Positions 1 to 8,382 of a stretch of 56,125 nucleotides of DNA are shown in pieces. Source of the stretch: Bacteroidia bacterium (GTDB lineage Bacteria > Bacteroidota > Bacteroidia > Bacteroidales > JAPLDU01); NCBI GenBank assembly GCA_026391255.1, contig JAPLDU010000007.1:1-56125 (forward strand), in the 5' to 3' direction. Within the stretch, counting starts at the first letter, position 1. Every line of letters starts with the position of its first letter. Both the position numbers and the translations under genes were made by a program. The notes under the pieces were generated by a model, which was not told the DNA's origin, did not search any database, and saw only the letters and a list, made by a program, of their open reading frames with translations.

Positions 1-114
1 GATACCAAATTATATCCAAAGGGTATTGTTGTTACAGATGAGGAGTTAAAAAGCTTTAGAATTGAAAAAGATGATTTTCATGGGGAATGGAACTATAAAA
101 TTAAACCTAAATGA
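1..114 (+). CDS. ISAzo13-type transposase, C-terminal end (partial)
   Basis: The window opens inside a reading frame that gives 37 residues and stops at 112-114. The end of the protein (TDEEL...FHGEWNYKIKPK) resembles the C-terminus I recall for ISAzo13-family / 'Rhodopirellula transposase' DDE proteins, which finish with an FHGEWNYxIxP-like tail. The rest lies upstream of the window, so catalytic residues cannot be checked. Directly after the stop the sequence continues as the C-terminal part of a secreted protein, suggesting the element sits inside that gene. The family call rests on a short tail remembered from the family and is moderately sure. Confidence 0.6.
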   Translation, partial: DTKLYPKGIVVTDEELKSFRIEKDDFHGEWNYKIKPK

Positions 115-121
115 TTAGGTT
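104..121. repeat. Palindrome at transposase stop codon
   Basis: AACCTAA-ATGA-TTAGGTT forms a perfect 7-bp stem with a 4-nt loop containing the transposase stop codon. It may be part of the right end of the insertion sequence or a small terminator. No target duplication can be checked because the left end is outside the window. Confidence 0.45.
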
Positions 122-689
122 ATTTCGTAACATTGACTTAGGTGATACATTTATTATTTATGATTCCGACGATGTAGCAAATTCTTTCTCAGTTGACAGT
201 GTTTATTATGTTGGCAATATAAAGCATGTGCGTCTTAATGCATGGACAAATATGTGTGCATTTAATGAAAAGATTACTTTCATTGAAGGTAGTGGAACTA
301 CTGCAGGTTTGAGTTATCAAAGGAACTTCTGGTACGGAGACTCTTATATGCTTTGCCATCATAAAAATGGAGTAAAAGTAGCAGGTAATATTTTATTCAA
401 CGACACATGCGAAGTGCATTTTGTTGGTATTACTGAAAATAATTTTGAAAAAAATCTGATAAAAATATTTCCTGATCCAACTATTGACAATTTAAACATT
501 GAGATTGAAAATCTTTCATCTGACAATTGTGTTCTTTCAATTTTCAATATGCTTGGAGAAAAAATATATTTTCAGAAAATAATAAACCGTATTACAAAAG
601 TGGATGTTTCAAAACTGAATAAAGGAATTTATTTCGTTTTGTTTGACGACAGAATTCCAAACAGACATTACAAATTTATTAAAGATTAG
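115..689 (+). pseudogene. T9SS-secreted protein, C-terminal remnant truncated by IS
   Basis: The remnant reads for about 190 residues with no signal peptide. It begins with a pattern (LGDTF...VDSVYYVG...FIEGSGTTAG) common near the C-terminal end of Bacteroidota surface proteins of unknown function. It finishes with a type A T9SS sorting domain: IFPDPTIDNLNIEIE, an FNMLGEKIY strand, then VSKLNKGIYFVLF. An ATG at 111 overlaps the transposase stop, but an in-frame TAA lies just before it and no leader follows, so I read this as the 3' part of a gene cut by the transposase-bearing element. The 5' part should lie on the far side of the element, outside the window. Confidence 0.7.
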
Positions 690-844
690 TATATTATAAT
701 GATATTCTCGTAGCAGATTACAAACCGCTTATCACCAGACCTGCATAGACTGTATGGGCAAGTTCTTACGGACTTTGCCACCATTAAAGCCAACCGGTGG
801 TTGATAAAGTCAAGTTACGTACAAAAACATTAATATTACTCATT

Positions 845-1747
845 ATGAAAACTTTGTACTTAAAAAAAAACATAGAATCAGTATTTGGAAAATGCAACTT
901 CATTTTGATGGCTTACATTAGCATGTTTTTTTTCAGTGTGATTGCACAACTATCCCCGGCCTCAGCCCAGACGGTATTGTTTGACTTCGACAATGCCCCG
1001 CTTTATACGTCTCTCCCACTCGACCAGACGGTGAGTGGCATTACCGCCCACTTATCGGCGACAGGTCAGGGGTATTCCATTCAGGAAGCCAACGTGCTTG
1101 GCTTTACACCTCAGGGATTCTCCGGTCACATCCTCAATCCCAACAGCATCAATCTCTCAGATCTGCTCATCAATTACGACCATACGCTTACTGATTTCTC
1201 AATCATGTACTCGTGCCAGGAACTAGGATGTGATGATGCGGCCACAATGCGCGTGACTGTCTTTATGAACGGCAGTTTTATTGGAACCAACACAAAAATC
1301 GCGGGCAATCCTGGTACCTGGCCGGTCGATACGTTGAAATGCAGCTTCCCCCAGGGCTTTGACAGTGTGGTGGTTCACTATGACAGCCCCCCGCCCACCT
1401 GCCATGACTATGGTGTTATCTATTTGGCCGATAATATGCAGGTAACTGCCAATAACATTACCGCAATATTGAATCCAAAAATATTCATCGAAGGATTAAT
1501 CATTCCCAACCCTGTTTCATATTCAACAACCATTTCATTTTTTCTTTTACAATCTGAAAATATCCATGTTACAATTTACGACATTACCGGGAGATTAATA
1601 AAGAATCTTTTTGATGGTCCTTTAAACACGGGTGTACATCAAATAAAATGGATTGTAAATAATGATGCTGTTGAGGGTGGAGTGTATTTTCTTAACCTGA
1701 CTTGTGAGAATTTTTCCCGATCTTTTAAACTTTTTGTTGTGAAATAA
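845..1747 (+). CDS. T9SS cargo protein with GC-rich, foreign-looking core domain
   Basis: The product is a predicted secreted protein of about 300 residues. The open frame begins at 797, but I prefer the ATG at 845 (MKTLYLKK), since the first 16 codons look non-coding. A hydrophobic segment ending in ASAQ is a type I signal peptide. The core (FDFDNAPLYTS to about residue 200) is a beta-rich domain of unknown function, reminiscent of exported PEP-CTERM-type proteins of other phyla. The tail is a type A T9SS sorting domain (IIPNPVSYSTTISF, then YDITGRLIKNL and GVYFLNL). Bases about 945-1440 are clearly GC-richer than the AT-rich leader and tail, so the core may have been acquired and fitted between resident secretion signals. 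Function is unknown. Confidence 0.75.
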   Translation: MKTLYLKKNIESVFGKCNFILMAYISMFFFSVIAQLSPASAQTVLFDFDNAPLYTSLPLDQTVSGITAHLSATGQGYSIQEANVLGFTPQGFSGHILNPNSINLSDLLINYDHTLTDFSIMYSCQELGCDDAATMRVTVFMNGSFIGTNTKIAGNPGTWPVDTLKCSFPQGFDSVVVHYDSPPPTCHDYGVIYLADNMQVTANNITAILNPKIFIEGLIIPNPVSYSTTISFFLLQSENIHVTIYDITGRLIKNLFDGPLNTGVHQIKWIVNNDAVEGGVYFLNLTCENFSRSFKLFVVK

Positions 1748-1763
1748 TTTAAATCAATAAATA

Positions 1764-2234
1764 ATGACAAATCCGATAACACCTTGCCTTTGGTTTAACA
1801 ATCAGGCTGAAGAAGCAGTCAACTTTTATATTTCTGTTTTCAGAAACTCAAAAATTGACCACCTGCGTCGTTATGGAAAGGAAGGTTTTGAAATTCACGG
1901 ACAGAAAGAAGGGACTGTGCTTTCAATTGATTTTCAAATTAATGGTCAGCCTTTTGTTGCATTAAATGGCGGTCCGTTGTTTATGTTCAACGAAGCAATT
2001 TCATTCCAGGTTTTTTGCGAAACACAGGAAGAAATAGATAATTACTGGGACAAACTCACCGATGGTGGCCAGGAAAGCCAGTGCGGATGGTTAAAAGATA
2101 AATTCGGAGTTTCCTGGCAAATCGTTCCGTCAATTCTTTTTTCATTAATGAATGACCCGTCAAAAGCAGGAAGAGTGACCAATGCATTTCTGCAAATGAA
2201 AAAATTTGACATTGAAAAATTATTGCAGGCATAA
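1764..2234 (+). CDS. VOC-family (PhnB-like, 3-dmu-9_3-mt) protein
   Basis: The 156-residue protein starts with MTNPITPCLWFNNQAEEAVN and contains FVALNGGP and GWLKDKFGVSWQIVP, hallmarks of the PhnB-like branch of the vicinal oxygen chelate superfamily (Pfam 3-dmu-9_3-mt). Length is normal for a single protein of two beta-alpha-beta-beta-beta modules. Family members are often annotated as 3-demethylubiquinone methyltransferase-like or glyoxalase-like, but the substrate is generally unknown. It begins 16 bp after the preceding stop and may be co-transcribed with it. It is cytosolic, with no leader. Confidence 0.85.
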   Translation: MTNPITPCLWFNNQAEEAVNFYISVFRNSKIDHLRRYGKEGFEIHGQKEGTVLSIDFQINGQPFVALNGGPLFMFNEAISFQVFCETQEEIDNYWDKLTDGGQESQCGWLKDKFGVSWQIVPSILFSLMNDPSKAGRVTNAFLQMKKFDIEKLLQA

Positions 2235-2393
2235 AGCAAATCTATTTATCTGACAGGTAAATAAATTTCGAATGATGTATTGAGATGCCCTGCCAGCAGG
2301 GAGGTGTTCAGGATTGGCAAAAATTGAATGAATCAATAGCCTGAACTTTCTAATTCGAGGCAATTCCTTAATATTTCAGAATAATAGAAATAA

Positions 2394-4061
2394 TTACCTT
2401 GTGTATATTATTTTTCCGGATGATAATAATCCTGACACGGTACTAAATACCAGATTGTATACTCCTTCAGAAAGGTATGACGGGATGTCTATTGTTTCTG
2501 TATGTTTTCCGGATGTTCTGTGCAGCCGGTTAATAAATACCAGTACCAGCCTGCCGGTCATATCCCTTAATTCAAGCGATATAACCTCCTTATTGCTTAT
2601 TTCATATTCAATAAAAGCGGTTTTGACAAAAGGAACCGGATAAACATGCATGCTGAATTTTCCTGTTTCTAAAGGAGTAATACCCGCTGGTCCTGTAATA
2701 TTTGTGTTCTTTAGCTTTAACATAAACAATGACCGGGTAGTATTAAATGAGATAGGGTTTCTGTAGCCCGTTGCCAGGATACTTCCGTCAGGTAATAAAT
2801 CCAGGTCGTCGAAACAGGCCAATGAACCAATTTCCGAATGCAGTCCATAGTCAAATATCATATAACCGTTGTGATGGAAGCTGGTATCAAGGGTTCCGTT
2901 TTCATCCATAAGACATATGAATGCCCTTTCGTGGTAATTACCGTCAATTTTGTCAATTGTACGGCCGCCAAACAGTATTTTATCACCGGGAACTGTTAAT
3001 ACTTTTTGGATAAAAGTAGTACTGTCGCCTGGAAGTTTTAAAGTTCGGAAGCCCTGCGGTAATAATGAACAGGGACTGCCATCTGGATTTAATATGATCA
3101 CATAACCAACGTTTGTCTCCCCATAACCATCATCAAATCCTGATAAATAAACCGGCTGGCTATATCCTCCAATGATTATTTTATTATCAGGGCGAATGGC
3201 AATTGATGTCGGGTTTTCAACATTTGCTGAATTGAAGATCAACCTGCCACCCGTTCCGAAAGTATTATCCAAAACACCATCCGAATCAATCCTGAAAATA
3301 TAATTATCACTGCGGTTAATGGTATCGCTGTAATTGTATTTTATTAACAAACCATATATGAACCCATTGTTATCTAATGCCATGTCCACCAATGTGGCAT
3401 AAGAGGTATCCGCGAAAATACCATTCACTGCAAAAACCGAATCAGCCTTTCCGTTGATGTTGATCCTGGCAATAAATGGTTTTCCGCTTACCCCCTGGCC
3501 GCCGATAATATATTTACCGTTCTGAAGCAGGCTGACTCTTACCGGGTTGGCGTAAAGACCCAAATCGCCAAAGAGATCGTTTGACAGTATGATCCCGTCG
3601 TTATTGAATGTACTATCAATTTTCCCGTCAGGTAATAAACGCATCATGACAAACTGAGGAGCGCCGCACACCCCGTCAATACAGTACTCTGATTCGCCTA
3701 AAACCACAATTTTGCCATCCGGCTGAACTTTCACGTCCATATTTTTACATTGGTCACCCGCAAATATTTTCGAAACACCGCCATCTCCGAAAGTACTGTC
3801 AGGGCTTCCATCAGCGTTATACCGGTAAGTGGAAAACATGAGATCGGAATGATCATTAGGGTTGGATTTATCAATGGCCACTACAATTTTACCATCTGAT
3901 TGAATCACAGTATTGTTACCAACGCCAAGGTTCAGGTCACTATTACCGCTGGCACCATATGGCATATAGCCGTTATAACCAAAAGTGCTGTCAACAATTT
4001 GTGCGCCGGCATCCCCTATTATGGCAGAAATGCAAATGAAAATAATGAATAATCTGTTCAT
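2394..4061 (-). CDS. Delta-60-repeat beta-propeller protein with T9SS sorting domain
   Basis: The 555-residue secreted protein has a signal peptide (residues 1-20, cleavage after AGA-Q). The body is built from delta-60 repeats, each marked by a D-[ST]-x-F-x-x-x-G motif: DSTFGYNGY at 24, DSTFGDGG at 88, DSTFNNDG at 149, DSVFAVNG at 207, DNTFGTGG at 265 and DTSFHHNG at 392. The repeats are followed by LLPDGKI-type strands, as expected for a propeller-like fold. The C-terminus from about 470 (VYPVPFVKTAFIEYE, LRDMTGRLVLVF) is a type A T9SS sorting domain. It probably acts on the cell surface or outside the cell; the ligand is unknown. It is transcribed divergently from the C92 gene at 4393. Confidence 0.85.
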   Translation of the reverse strand: MNRLFIIFICISAIIGDAGAQIVDSTFGYNGYMPYGASGNSDLNLGVGNNTVIQSDGKIVVAIDKSNPNDHSDLMFSTYRYNADGSPDSTFGDGGVSKIFAGDQCKNMDVKVQPDGKIVVLGESEYCIDGVCGAPQFVMMRLLPDGKIDSTFNNDGIILSNDLFGDLGLYANPVRVSLLQNGKYIIGGQGVSGKPFIARININGKADSVFAVNGIFADTSYATLVDMALDNNGFIYGLLIKYNYSDTINRSDNYIFRIDSDGVLDNTFGTGGRLIFNSANVENPTSIAIRPDNKIIIGGYSQPVYLSGFDDGYGETNVGYVIILNPDGSPCSLLPQGFRTLKLPGDSTTFIQKVLTVPGDKILFGGRTIDKIDGNYHERAFICLMDENGTLDTSFHHNGYMIFDYGLHSEIGSLACFDDLDLLPDGSILATGYRNPISFNTTRSLFMLKLKNTNITGPAGITPLETGKFSMHVYPVPFVKTAFIEYEISNKEVISLELRDMTGRLVLVFINRLHRTSGKHTETIDIPSYLSEGVYNLVFSTVSGLLSSGKIIYTR

Positions 4062-4392
4062 GAAAATAATTCTATAAAAATGTCAAATGAAAAATAATAA
4101 AAAACAAGACTGAAATCTGATAGATTAAGACTCAAAATAATGTACCGGGTTGCCAGATATGCATTCGGAATGATTTGGAAGCTCATTAATATTCTTTAAA
4201 AAAATGACAGTCAGGGTAATCATGATGGAATATCTTTAACTGCAAAGCACGCTAAGATTTTAGAAAAAATCTAATAACTCCGGAACCCGCAATATATGTG
4301 GTGGACGTTTATTTGTGAATCAGTTTGGTTTCTAATATTTGCAGCAATACTTCAGGTCAGAAATCGTTTGTATTAGTACTTTATGATGGTGA
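4062..4392. other. Divergent intergenic region, no clear element
   Basis: This 331-bp gap separates two divergent genes and must hold both promoters. The only structure noted is a short imperfect hairpin around 4253-4271 (AGATTTT-AGA-AAAAATCT). No coding signal or repeat family seen elsewhere in the window was found. Confidence 0.4.
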
Positions 4393-5766
4393 ATGAGAAT
4401 GTTTTTTTATCACCCGGCACAGAAAAAAAGAGCATATTCAGCCAGATATAATTACCTGGTCGTTCTTGCCTTAGCCCTGATGTTAAAATCAGGGATTGCC
4501 CAGACCGACAGCGCTTTTTACCAGGGATTGATCAATGAAAAAATACAAAAGCTCAGCATCAATGAAAAAAGAGAATGCTGGCTGATTGCCGGGACAGATT
4601 CTTCCAAAATATACAGAATTGACAGTCTGATGAACATCCGGGATAAAACCGGGGAGATCAGGAAATATACCAGGTCGAAATTTACCACCCTGATTACGAT
4701 CGGTACAAACAAAGCGCTCATCGGGACCAACAATGACAAGGCCCTGATGTACGACCGGGGCAAGATCATAAAGCTGACTGCAAAAAACGGGATCATCGAC
4801 GATAGTATCCAGTCATTTTCATTCAGCAGGAAAAACCGGAGAATTTATATTGAGACTCCCGGCAATGGTTATGTCTCCACAGATTCAACTTTCAGAAAAT
4901 ATGCAAGGTTTACGCAAAGGCCGATTGCTGACAGCCTGCAGCCTGAAAAGCCATCCTGGACTTCCGATCTTCTTGATTATATCTCATCGCCTGTAATCAG
5001 CGCCATCGATCAGATTGTTCCCGATATTGATATTTCCCCGAGAAAAGGAGTACTGATTAAAAACAGGCAGATCAGGGAGATCAATAAAAATCTTGAGCCC
5101 TGCGATATATTATTCAAAAGAAATAACTGGTTCTGGACCAATAATGTCATCGATGGTTTCTGGACACATACCGGAATATATATCGGCGACCTGAAACTGC
5201 TCAATGAATATTTTAAAGGTATCCCGGTCTTGAACGGGATGAAAGCTTCCACTTACATCCGCAAACATTATCCCAGGATTTTCCGCCGGCTGTTCATTAT
5301 TAACAACCCGGTAATTGAGGCAATTACTGATGGTGTTTCCATCAATAATTTAAAACATATCGCAAGTACCGATTATTTCGCGGCCTTGCGCCCCAGGCTT
5401 TCCAGAGAAGATAAATTCCTTTCGCTGCTTGATTTGTTCAGGTATTACATGTTGCCTTACGATTATAGTTTTGATTTCGGTAATAAAAATGCCATGGTAT
5501 GCAGTGAACTGGTTTATAAAGGATTCTGTCCCACTCCATATAAATGTGGAATTCACTTTCAACCGGGATCCTTTTTAGGCAGCCCCTTCATGTATCCTGC
5601 TGATTTTGTTAAAAAATTCGATGATGAGTACGGCGAACCCGGCCAGGAACTGGATTTTGTCCTGTTTTACGATGCGAGTGAAAAATTAAAAAAAGCATTC
5701 AGGAGCAATGCCGAAGAATTCAGAACAACCTGGAAACGCTCAAGGTTCGGGTATCTTCAGAAATAA
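4393..5766 (+). CDS. Exported YiiX/YebB-like (C92) permuted papain-fold hydrolase
   Basis: The 457-residue protein has a late hydrophobic leader ending in KSGIAQ (about residue 37). Residues 40-190 are beta-rich with propeller-like repeats (LITIGTNKALIGTNNDKAL) of unknown role. The catalytic region is C-terminal: PCDILFKR at about 236, the histidine in WTHTGIYIG (His259), and the later cysteine in MVCSELVYKGF (Cys370). This His-before-Cys order is that of the permuted NlpC/P60-like amidases of family C92 (YaeF/YiiX). The family acts on lipids or peptides, but the substrate here is unknown. An in-frame ATG two codons in is an equally good start. Confidence 0.75.
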   Translation: MRMFFYHPAQKKRAYSARYNYLVVLALALMLKSGIAQTDSAFYQGLINEKIQKLSINEKRECWLIAGTDSSKIYRIDSLMNIRDKTGEIRKYTRSKFTTLITIGTNKALIGTNNDKALMYDRGKIIKLTAKNGIIDDSIQSFSFSRKNRRIYIETPGNGYVSTDSTFRKYARFTQRPIADSLQPEKPSWTSDLLDYISSPVISAIDQIVPDIDISPRKGVLIKNRQIREINKNLEPCDILFKRNNWFWTNNVIDGFWTHTGIYIGDLKLLNEYFKGIPVLNGMKASTYIRKHYPRIFRRLFIINNPVIEAITDGVSINNLKHIASTDYFAALRPRLSREDKFLSLLDLFRYYMLPYDYSFDFGNKNAMVCSELVYKGFCPTPYKCGIHFQPGSFLGSPFMYPADFVKKFDDEYGEPGQELDFVLFYDASEKLKKAFRSNAEEFRTTWKRSRFGYLQK

Positions 5767-5827
5767 AGTTCATCAAGCACATGCAGCGGTTAAGATAAAA
5801 ATTACATCCCGGAAATGGGTATTTTCT

Positions 5828-6034
5828 GTCCCGTCAGGGACTGCATATCGGTAGAAAGAAATGCCATTCCAAAGGAATAGTGCCGTAGGTACTAAATATT
5901 TTTCAAAAATAATAGAAAAATAGCTTGAATTTGAATTGATTTTGTGTATGTAACGTTTTCAATATTTCGTTCCTACGGAACTTCTATTTATGGTTTGGTC
6001 GTTGATTTCTACCGATATTATGTCCCTCCGGGAC
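5828..6034. repeat. Inverted-repeat intergenic element with ~30-bp arms
   Basis: The left arm at 5828-5857 (GTCCCGTCAGGGAC...ATATCGGTAGAAA) is matched in reverse complement by 6006-6034 (TTTCTACCGATAT...GTCCCTCCGGGAC), including a 13-bp perfect inner match. Each arm also contains a small GTCCC/GGGAC palindrome. Inside lie further palindromic words such as TTCCTACGGAA at about 5970. The 39.6-kb gap holds a related element. Together with the following ORF6N remnant this fills the 432-bp gap after 5766. Confidence 0.7.
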
Positions 6035-6075
6035 TGTTCATGATTATTAAGTTTTTAATATTTAGCATAAAATAA

Positions 6076-6516
6076 CATATTGCCAACCATACTAAATTTC
6101 AGCATCGAGACATAAATTATATATTTGCGAAGGATATCGCAAACTGCGACAACCTTTTTAATAGGGAAAAAGATGATGTTGTCGCAAATTGCGATCACTT
6201 GAATAAAATAAAATTTTCAAGGACAAATCCTTATGCTTTTACAGAACATGGTGCAATTATGCTGGCAAGTGTATTAAACACAATGACAGCGATTCAGGCC
6301 AGTGTTCTAATAGTCAGGGCATTTGTAAAACTAAGAGAAATTTTGTTAACCCATAGCGAACTAGCTAAAAAACTAACAGAATTGGAATCCAAATATGACG
6401 ATCAATTTAAAGTAGTATTCCAGGCATTAAGAGATTTAATGCAACTTGAAAAAAGTAAGAAAGAAAGGCCTAAAATAGGATATAAAATAAGCAGTGATAA
6501 TAAAAAAGATTGCTGA
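6076..6516 (+). pseudogene. ORF6N-domain protein, 5'-truncated remnant
   Basis: An open frame without an ATG runs from about 6076 to the stop at 6516; the first possible start in the recognisable part is TTG at 6199. The product contains NPYAFTEHGAIMLASVLNT, then AFVKLREILLTHSELAKKL and DDQFKVVFQALRDLM. That is the C-terminal half of the ORF6N (phage- and mobile-element-associated, KilA-N-like) family. The N-terminal DNA-binding half of the domain is replaced by a run containing two similar segments (DIANCDNLF and DVVANCDHL). Without a start or N-terminus it is probably inactive, a mark of past mobile-element traffic. Confidence 0.65.
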
Positions 6517-6527
6517 ATTGTTTGTAT

Positions 6528-6677
6528 CCTGATGTTGAAAACTAAATGGATGATTTTTTTTTTGATTCTTGAACAAAAATGCTTAATTTTGCATTGGATT
6601 TTAATTTCCCATTTAATGTAGAGAAGGTTAGAATTTGAAAAATAGTAGTATCCAATATTTGTCATAAACATAGACGT
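6528..6677 (+). repeat. Direct repeat A, copy 1 (promoter-bearing 150-bp segment)
   Basis: This segment is repeated at 8383-8533. The first ~48 bp (CCTGATGTTGAAAACTAAAT onward) are nearly identical, and the remainder aligns with scattered differences up to CATAAACATA. Each copy ends shortly before a plus-strand gene and contains a Bacteroidota-type promoter. Confidence 0.8.
6561..6591 (+). promoter_or_regulatory. Predicted sigma-ABfr promoter for 6715 gene
   Basis: TTTG at 6561-6564, a 19-nt spacer and TAATTTTG at 6584-6591 match the Bacteroidota housekeeping promoter (TTTG-N19-TAnnTTTG) exactly. It lies in direct repeat A. Confidence 0.7.
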
Positions 6678-6714
6678 TGACCACGAACAAAAAATATAAA
6701 GGAGGACTTTATCA

Positions 6715-7317
6715 ATGAAATATATATTAATTGTTCTTTTGTGGACAGGATACTGTGCACTTCATAGCTACTTGATTAGTATTGGATTCACAAATATAAT
6801 GACTCGTTTATTAAAGAAATATTATGCCTTTTACAGAGTTTTTTATATATTGATATCATTGTTTTTACTCATCCCGTTAATCAATTATACTGCACAATTA
6901 GATAATAAAGTAATTATTACCTACGGACAACCCTTGAACATTATACGGTATGTACTTCTTTCTGGTTCGCTATTAATGTTCTTTTGGGCCTTTTTTTTCA
7001 ATTATGATTCTTTAACATTTTTTGGAATTCGTCAAATTTTGTACCTTGGGGAGATAAAGAAAATAAATCCGCCGGAGGAAATAAAAAGAAACGGATTATT
7101 AGGAATAATGAGGCATCCCATGTATTTCGCTTTAATCATATTTTTATGGTGTCAAATGCACAGAATGTCGGATATTGTCGTGAACATTGTGTTGACAATT
7201 TATATAATTATAGGAACAAGGCTTGAAGAGAAAAAACTTATTCTGGAATATGGTGATACTTACGTCAAATATCAACAGGAAGTACCTATGTTAATTCCAT
7301 TTACTAAACATAATTAA
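6715..7317 (+). CDS. Isoprenylcysteine carboxyl methyltransferase (ICMT)/NnrU-like membrane protein
   Basis: The 200-residue protein has five or so predicted membrane segments. The C-terminal half holds the signature shared by ICMT, PEMT and related integral-membrane methyltransferases: GLLGIMRHPMYFAL (Arg133-His134-Pro135), then LEEKKLILEYGDTYVKYQ and EVPMLIP. In this fold these residues bind S-adenosylmethionine and the lipid-like substrate. The natural substrate in bacteria is unknown; prenylated cysteine is unlikely. An unusually good Shine-Dalgarno (AAGGAGG, about 6698-6704) supports this ATG, which is notable as neighbours lack one. A second family member follows 26 bp downstream. Confidence 0.8.
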   Translation: MKYILIVLLWTGYCALHSYLISIGFTNIMTRLLKKYYAFYRVFYILISLFLLIPLINYTAQLDNKVIITYGQPLNIIRYVLLSGSLLMFFWAFFFNYDSLTFFGIRQILYLGEIKKINPPEEIKRNGLLGIMRHPMYFALIIFLWCQMHRMSDIVVNIVLTIYIIIGTRLEEKKLILEYGDTYVKYQQEVPMLIPFTKHN

Positions 7318-7343
7318 TATAGTATTAAATTGATTGTAATATT

Positions 7344-7865
7344 ATGGATAAAAATATATTTCTGGTTTTGGTTATTGTATGCATTATCACTCATATAATA
7401 AGATCTGCTTATGAGATATTAAAATATAAAAAGATTTTGAATGCTAATAAATTTACATTTGTTATTATGTTTATCAATATGATATTATTATGGGTGTCAT
7501 GGTTTGTATTATGCGCTATTGATATACACCGCATTGAACTTGCTGGTATCATACGATATTTTGGCATTTCATTAGTCGGGATTGGAATAATTATATTTTT
7601 AATGGCTTTATTCACGATTAAAACTTTAGAAAGTTATGAAGGGGATTTGATAACCAAAGGGATTTATTCAATAATAAGACATCCAATGTATTTAGGCTTC
7701 ATCCTTTGGTTAATAGGTCTGCCGATTTATTTCGGAGCTCTTTTTTCATTTATTCTTTCATTTATCTTTATTGCAAACATTTTGTTTTGGAGATATCTTG
7801 AAGAAATAGAATTAGTAGAAAGATTTTCTTCATATATGGATTATAAAATAAAAACAATATTTTAG
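7344..7865 (+). CDS. Second ICMT/PEMT-like membrane methyltransferase
   Basis: The 173-residue protein has about four membrane segments and carries the same signature as its upstream neighbour: GIYSIIRHPMYLGFI (Arg112-His113-Pro114) and the C-terminal LEEIELVERF...YMDYK. It is not a recent duplicate of the 6715 gene, since similarity is limited to the motif region. It is shorter at the N-terminus. The 26-bp gap argues for one transcript from the repeat-A promoter. The substrate is unknown; lipid or small hydrophobic thiol/amine methylation is the family expectation. Confidence 0.75.
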   Translation: MDKNIFLVLVIVCIITHIIRSAYEILKYKKILNANKFTFVIMFINMILLWVSWFVLCAIDIHRIELAGIIRYFGISLVGIGIIIFLMALFTIKTLESYEGDLITKGIYSIIRHPMYLGFILWLIGLPIYFGALFSFILSFIFIANILFWRYLEEIELVERFSSYMDYKIKTIF

Positions 7866-7867
7866 AA

Positions 7868-8017
7868 AGCAAAATATTACCCGATTATTTTTATCATGAT
7901 GGGATGAATGTGAATAGCCATGTACGAAGTGCTTGGAAAGATAAAAATAATTGGCTGGAAACCCTGAAAGGAATGAATAACAATGGGTTTGGATGCACCG
8001 GCTTCGCTGAAAGCTGA
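7868..8017 (+). pseudogene. Possible C-terminal gene remnant
   Basis: An open frame just after the second methyltransferase gives about 49 residues (PDYFYHDGMNVNSHVRSAW...NNNGFGCTGFAES, stop at 8015-8017), with an ATG at 7904. The composition (Trp, Cys, Gly, Phe) looks like the end of a real protein rather than random AT-rich DNA, but I recognise no family. It could be a short hypothetical gene, a remnant or chance. Confidence 0.2.
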
Positions 8018-8076
8018 TTGTTTCAAATCAAATGATCATATGCGAAACCGGAAACCAGAATCGGGCGGGCTTGTCA

Positions 8077-8324
8077 ACCCCGAGCTAAAGCCCGGGGCTA
8101 TTCATATTCAAGTCCTACGGACTTTTTCAGCAAACCCTGATTATAGTCTGTATTTATAGTTAATGATACTGATATAAGGATATAAGAATAATATCGATGA
8201 ACGAATTATGAAATATACCAGAATATATCTAAAAACCTCCCAAACCCTCCTATACTTCGACTCTGCTCAGTAACCAGGAGGGCTTAAAGAACCGCAGGTT
8301 TTGACCTCCCCTGTTTTAGGGGAG
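8077..8324. repeat. REP-like palindromic words in the 8-kb gap
   Basis: This gap holds two element types. At 8077-8125 lies the 'CCCGAGCTAAAGCCCGGGGC ... CAAGTCCTACGGACTTT' word pair, recurring in decayed form at 17331-17375. At 8306-8324 a CTCCCC-TGTTTTA-GGGGAG hairpin sits in a C-rich stretch. No gene was identified between 8017 and 8600 apart from direct repeat A. Confidence 0.55.
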
Positions 8325-8382
8325 CTTGGTGGGGTTTTTACCTGACCGAAGGGGATAAGAAGTTCTGCTGAAATGATTATCG

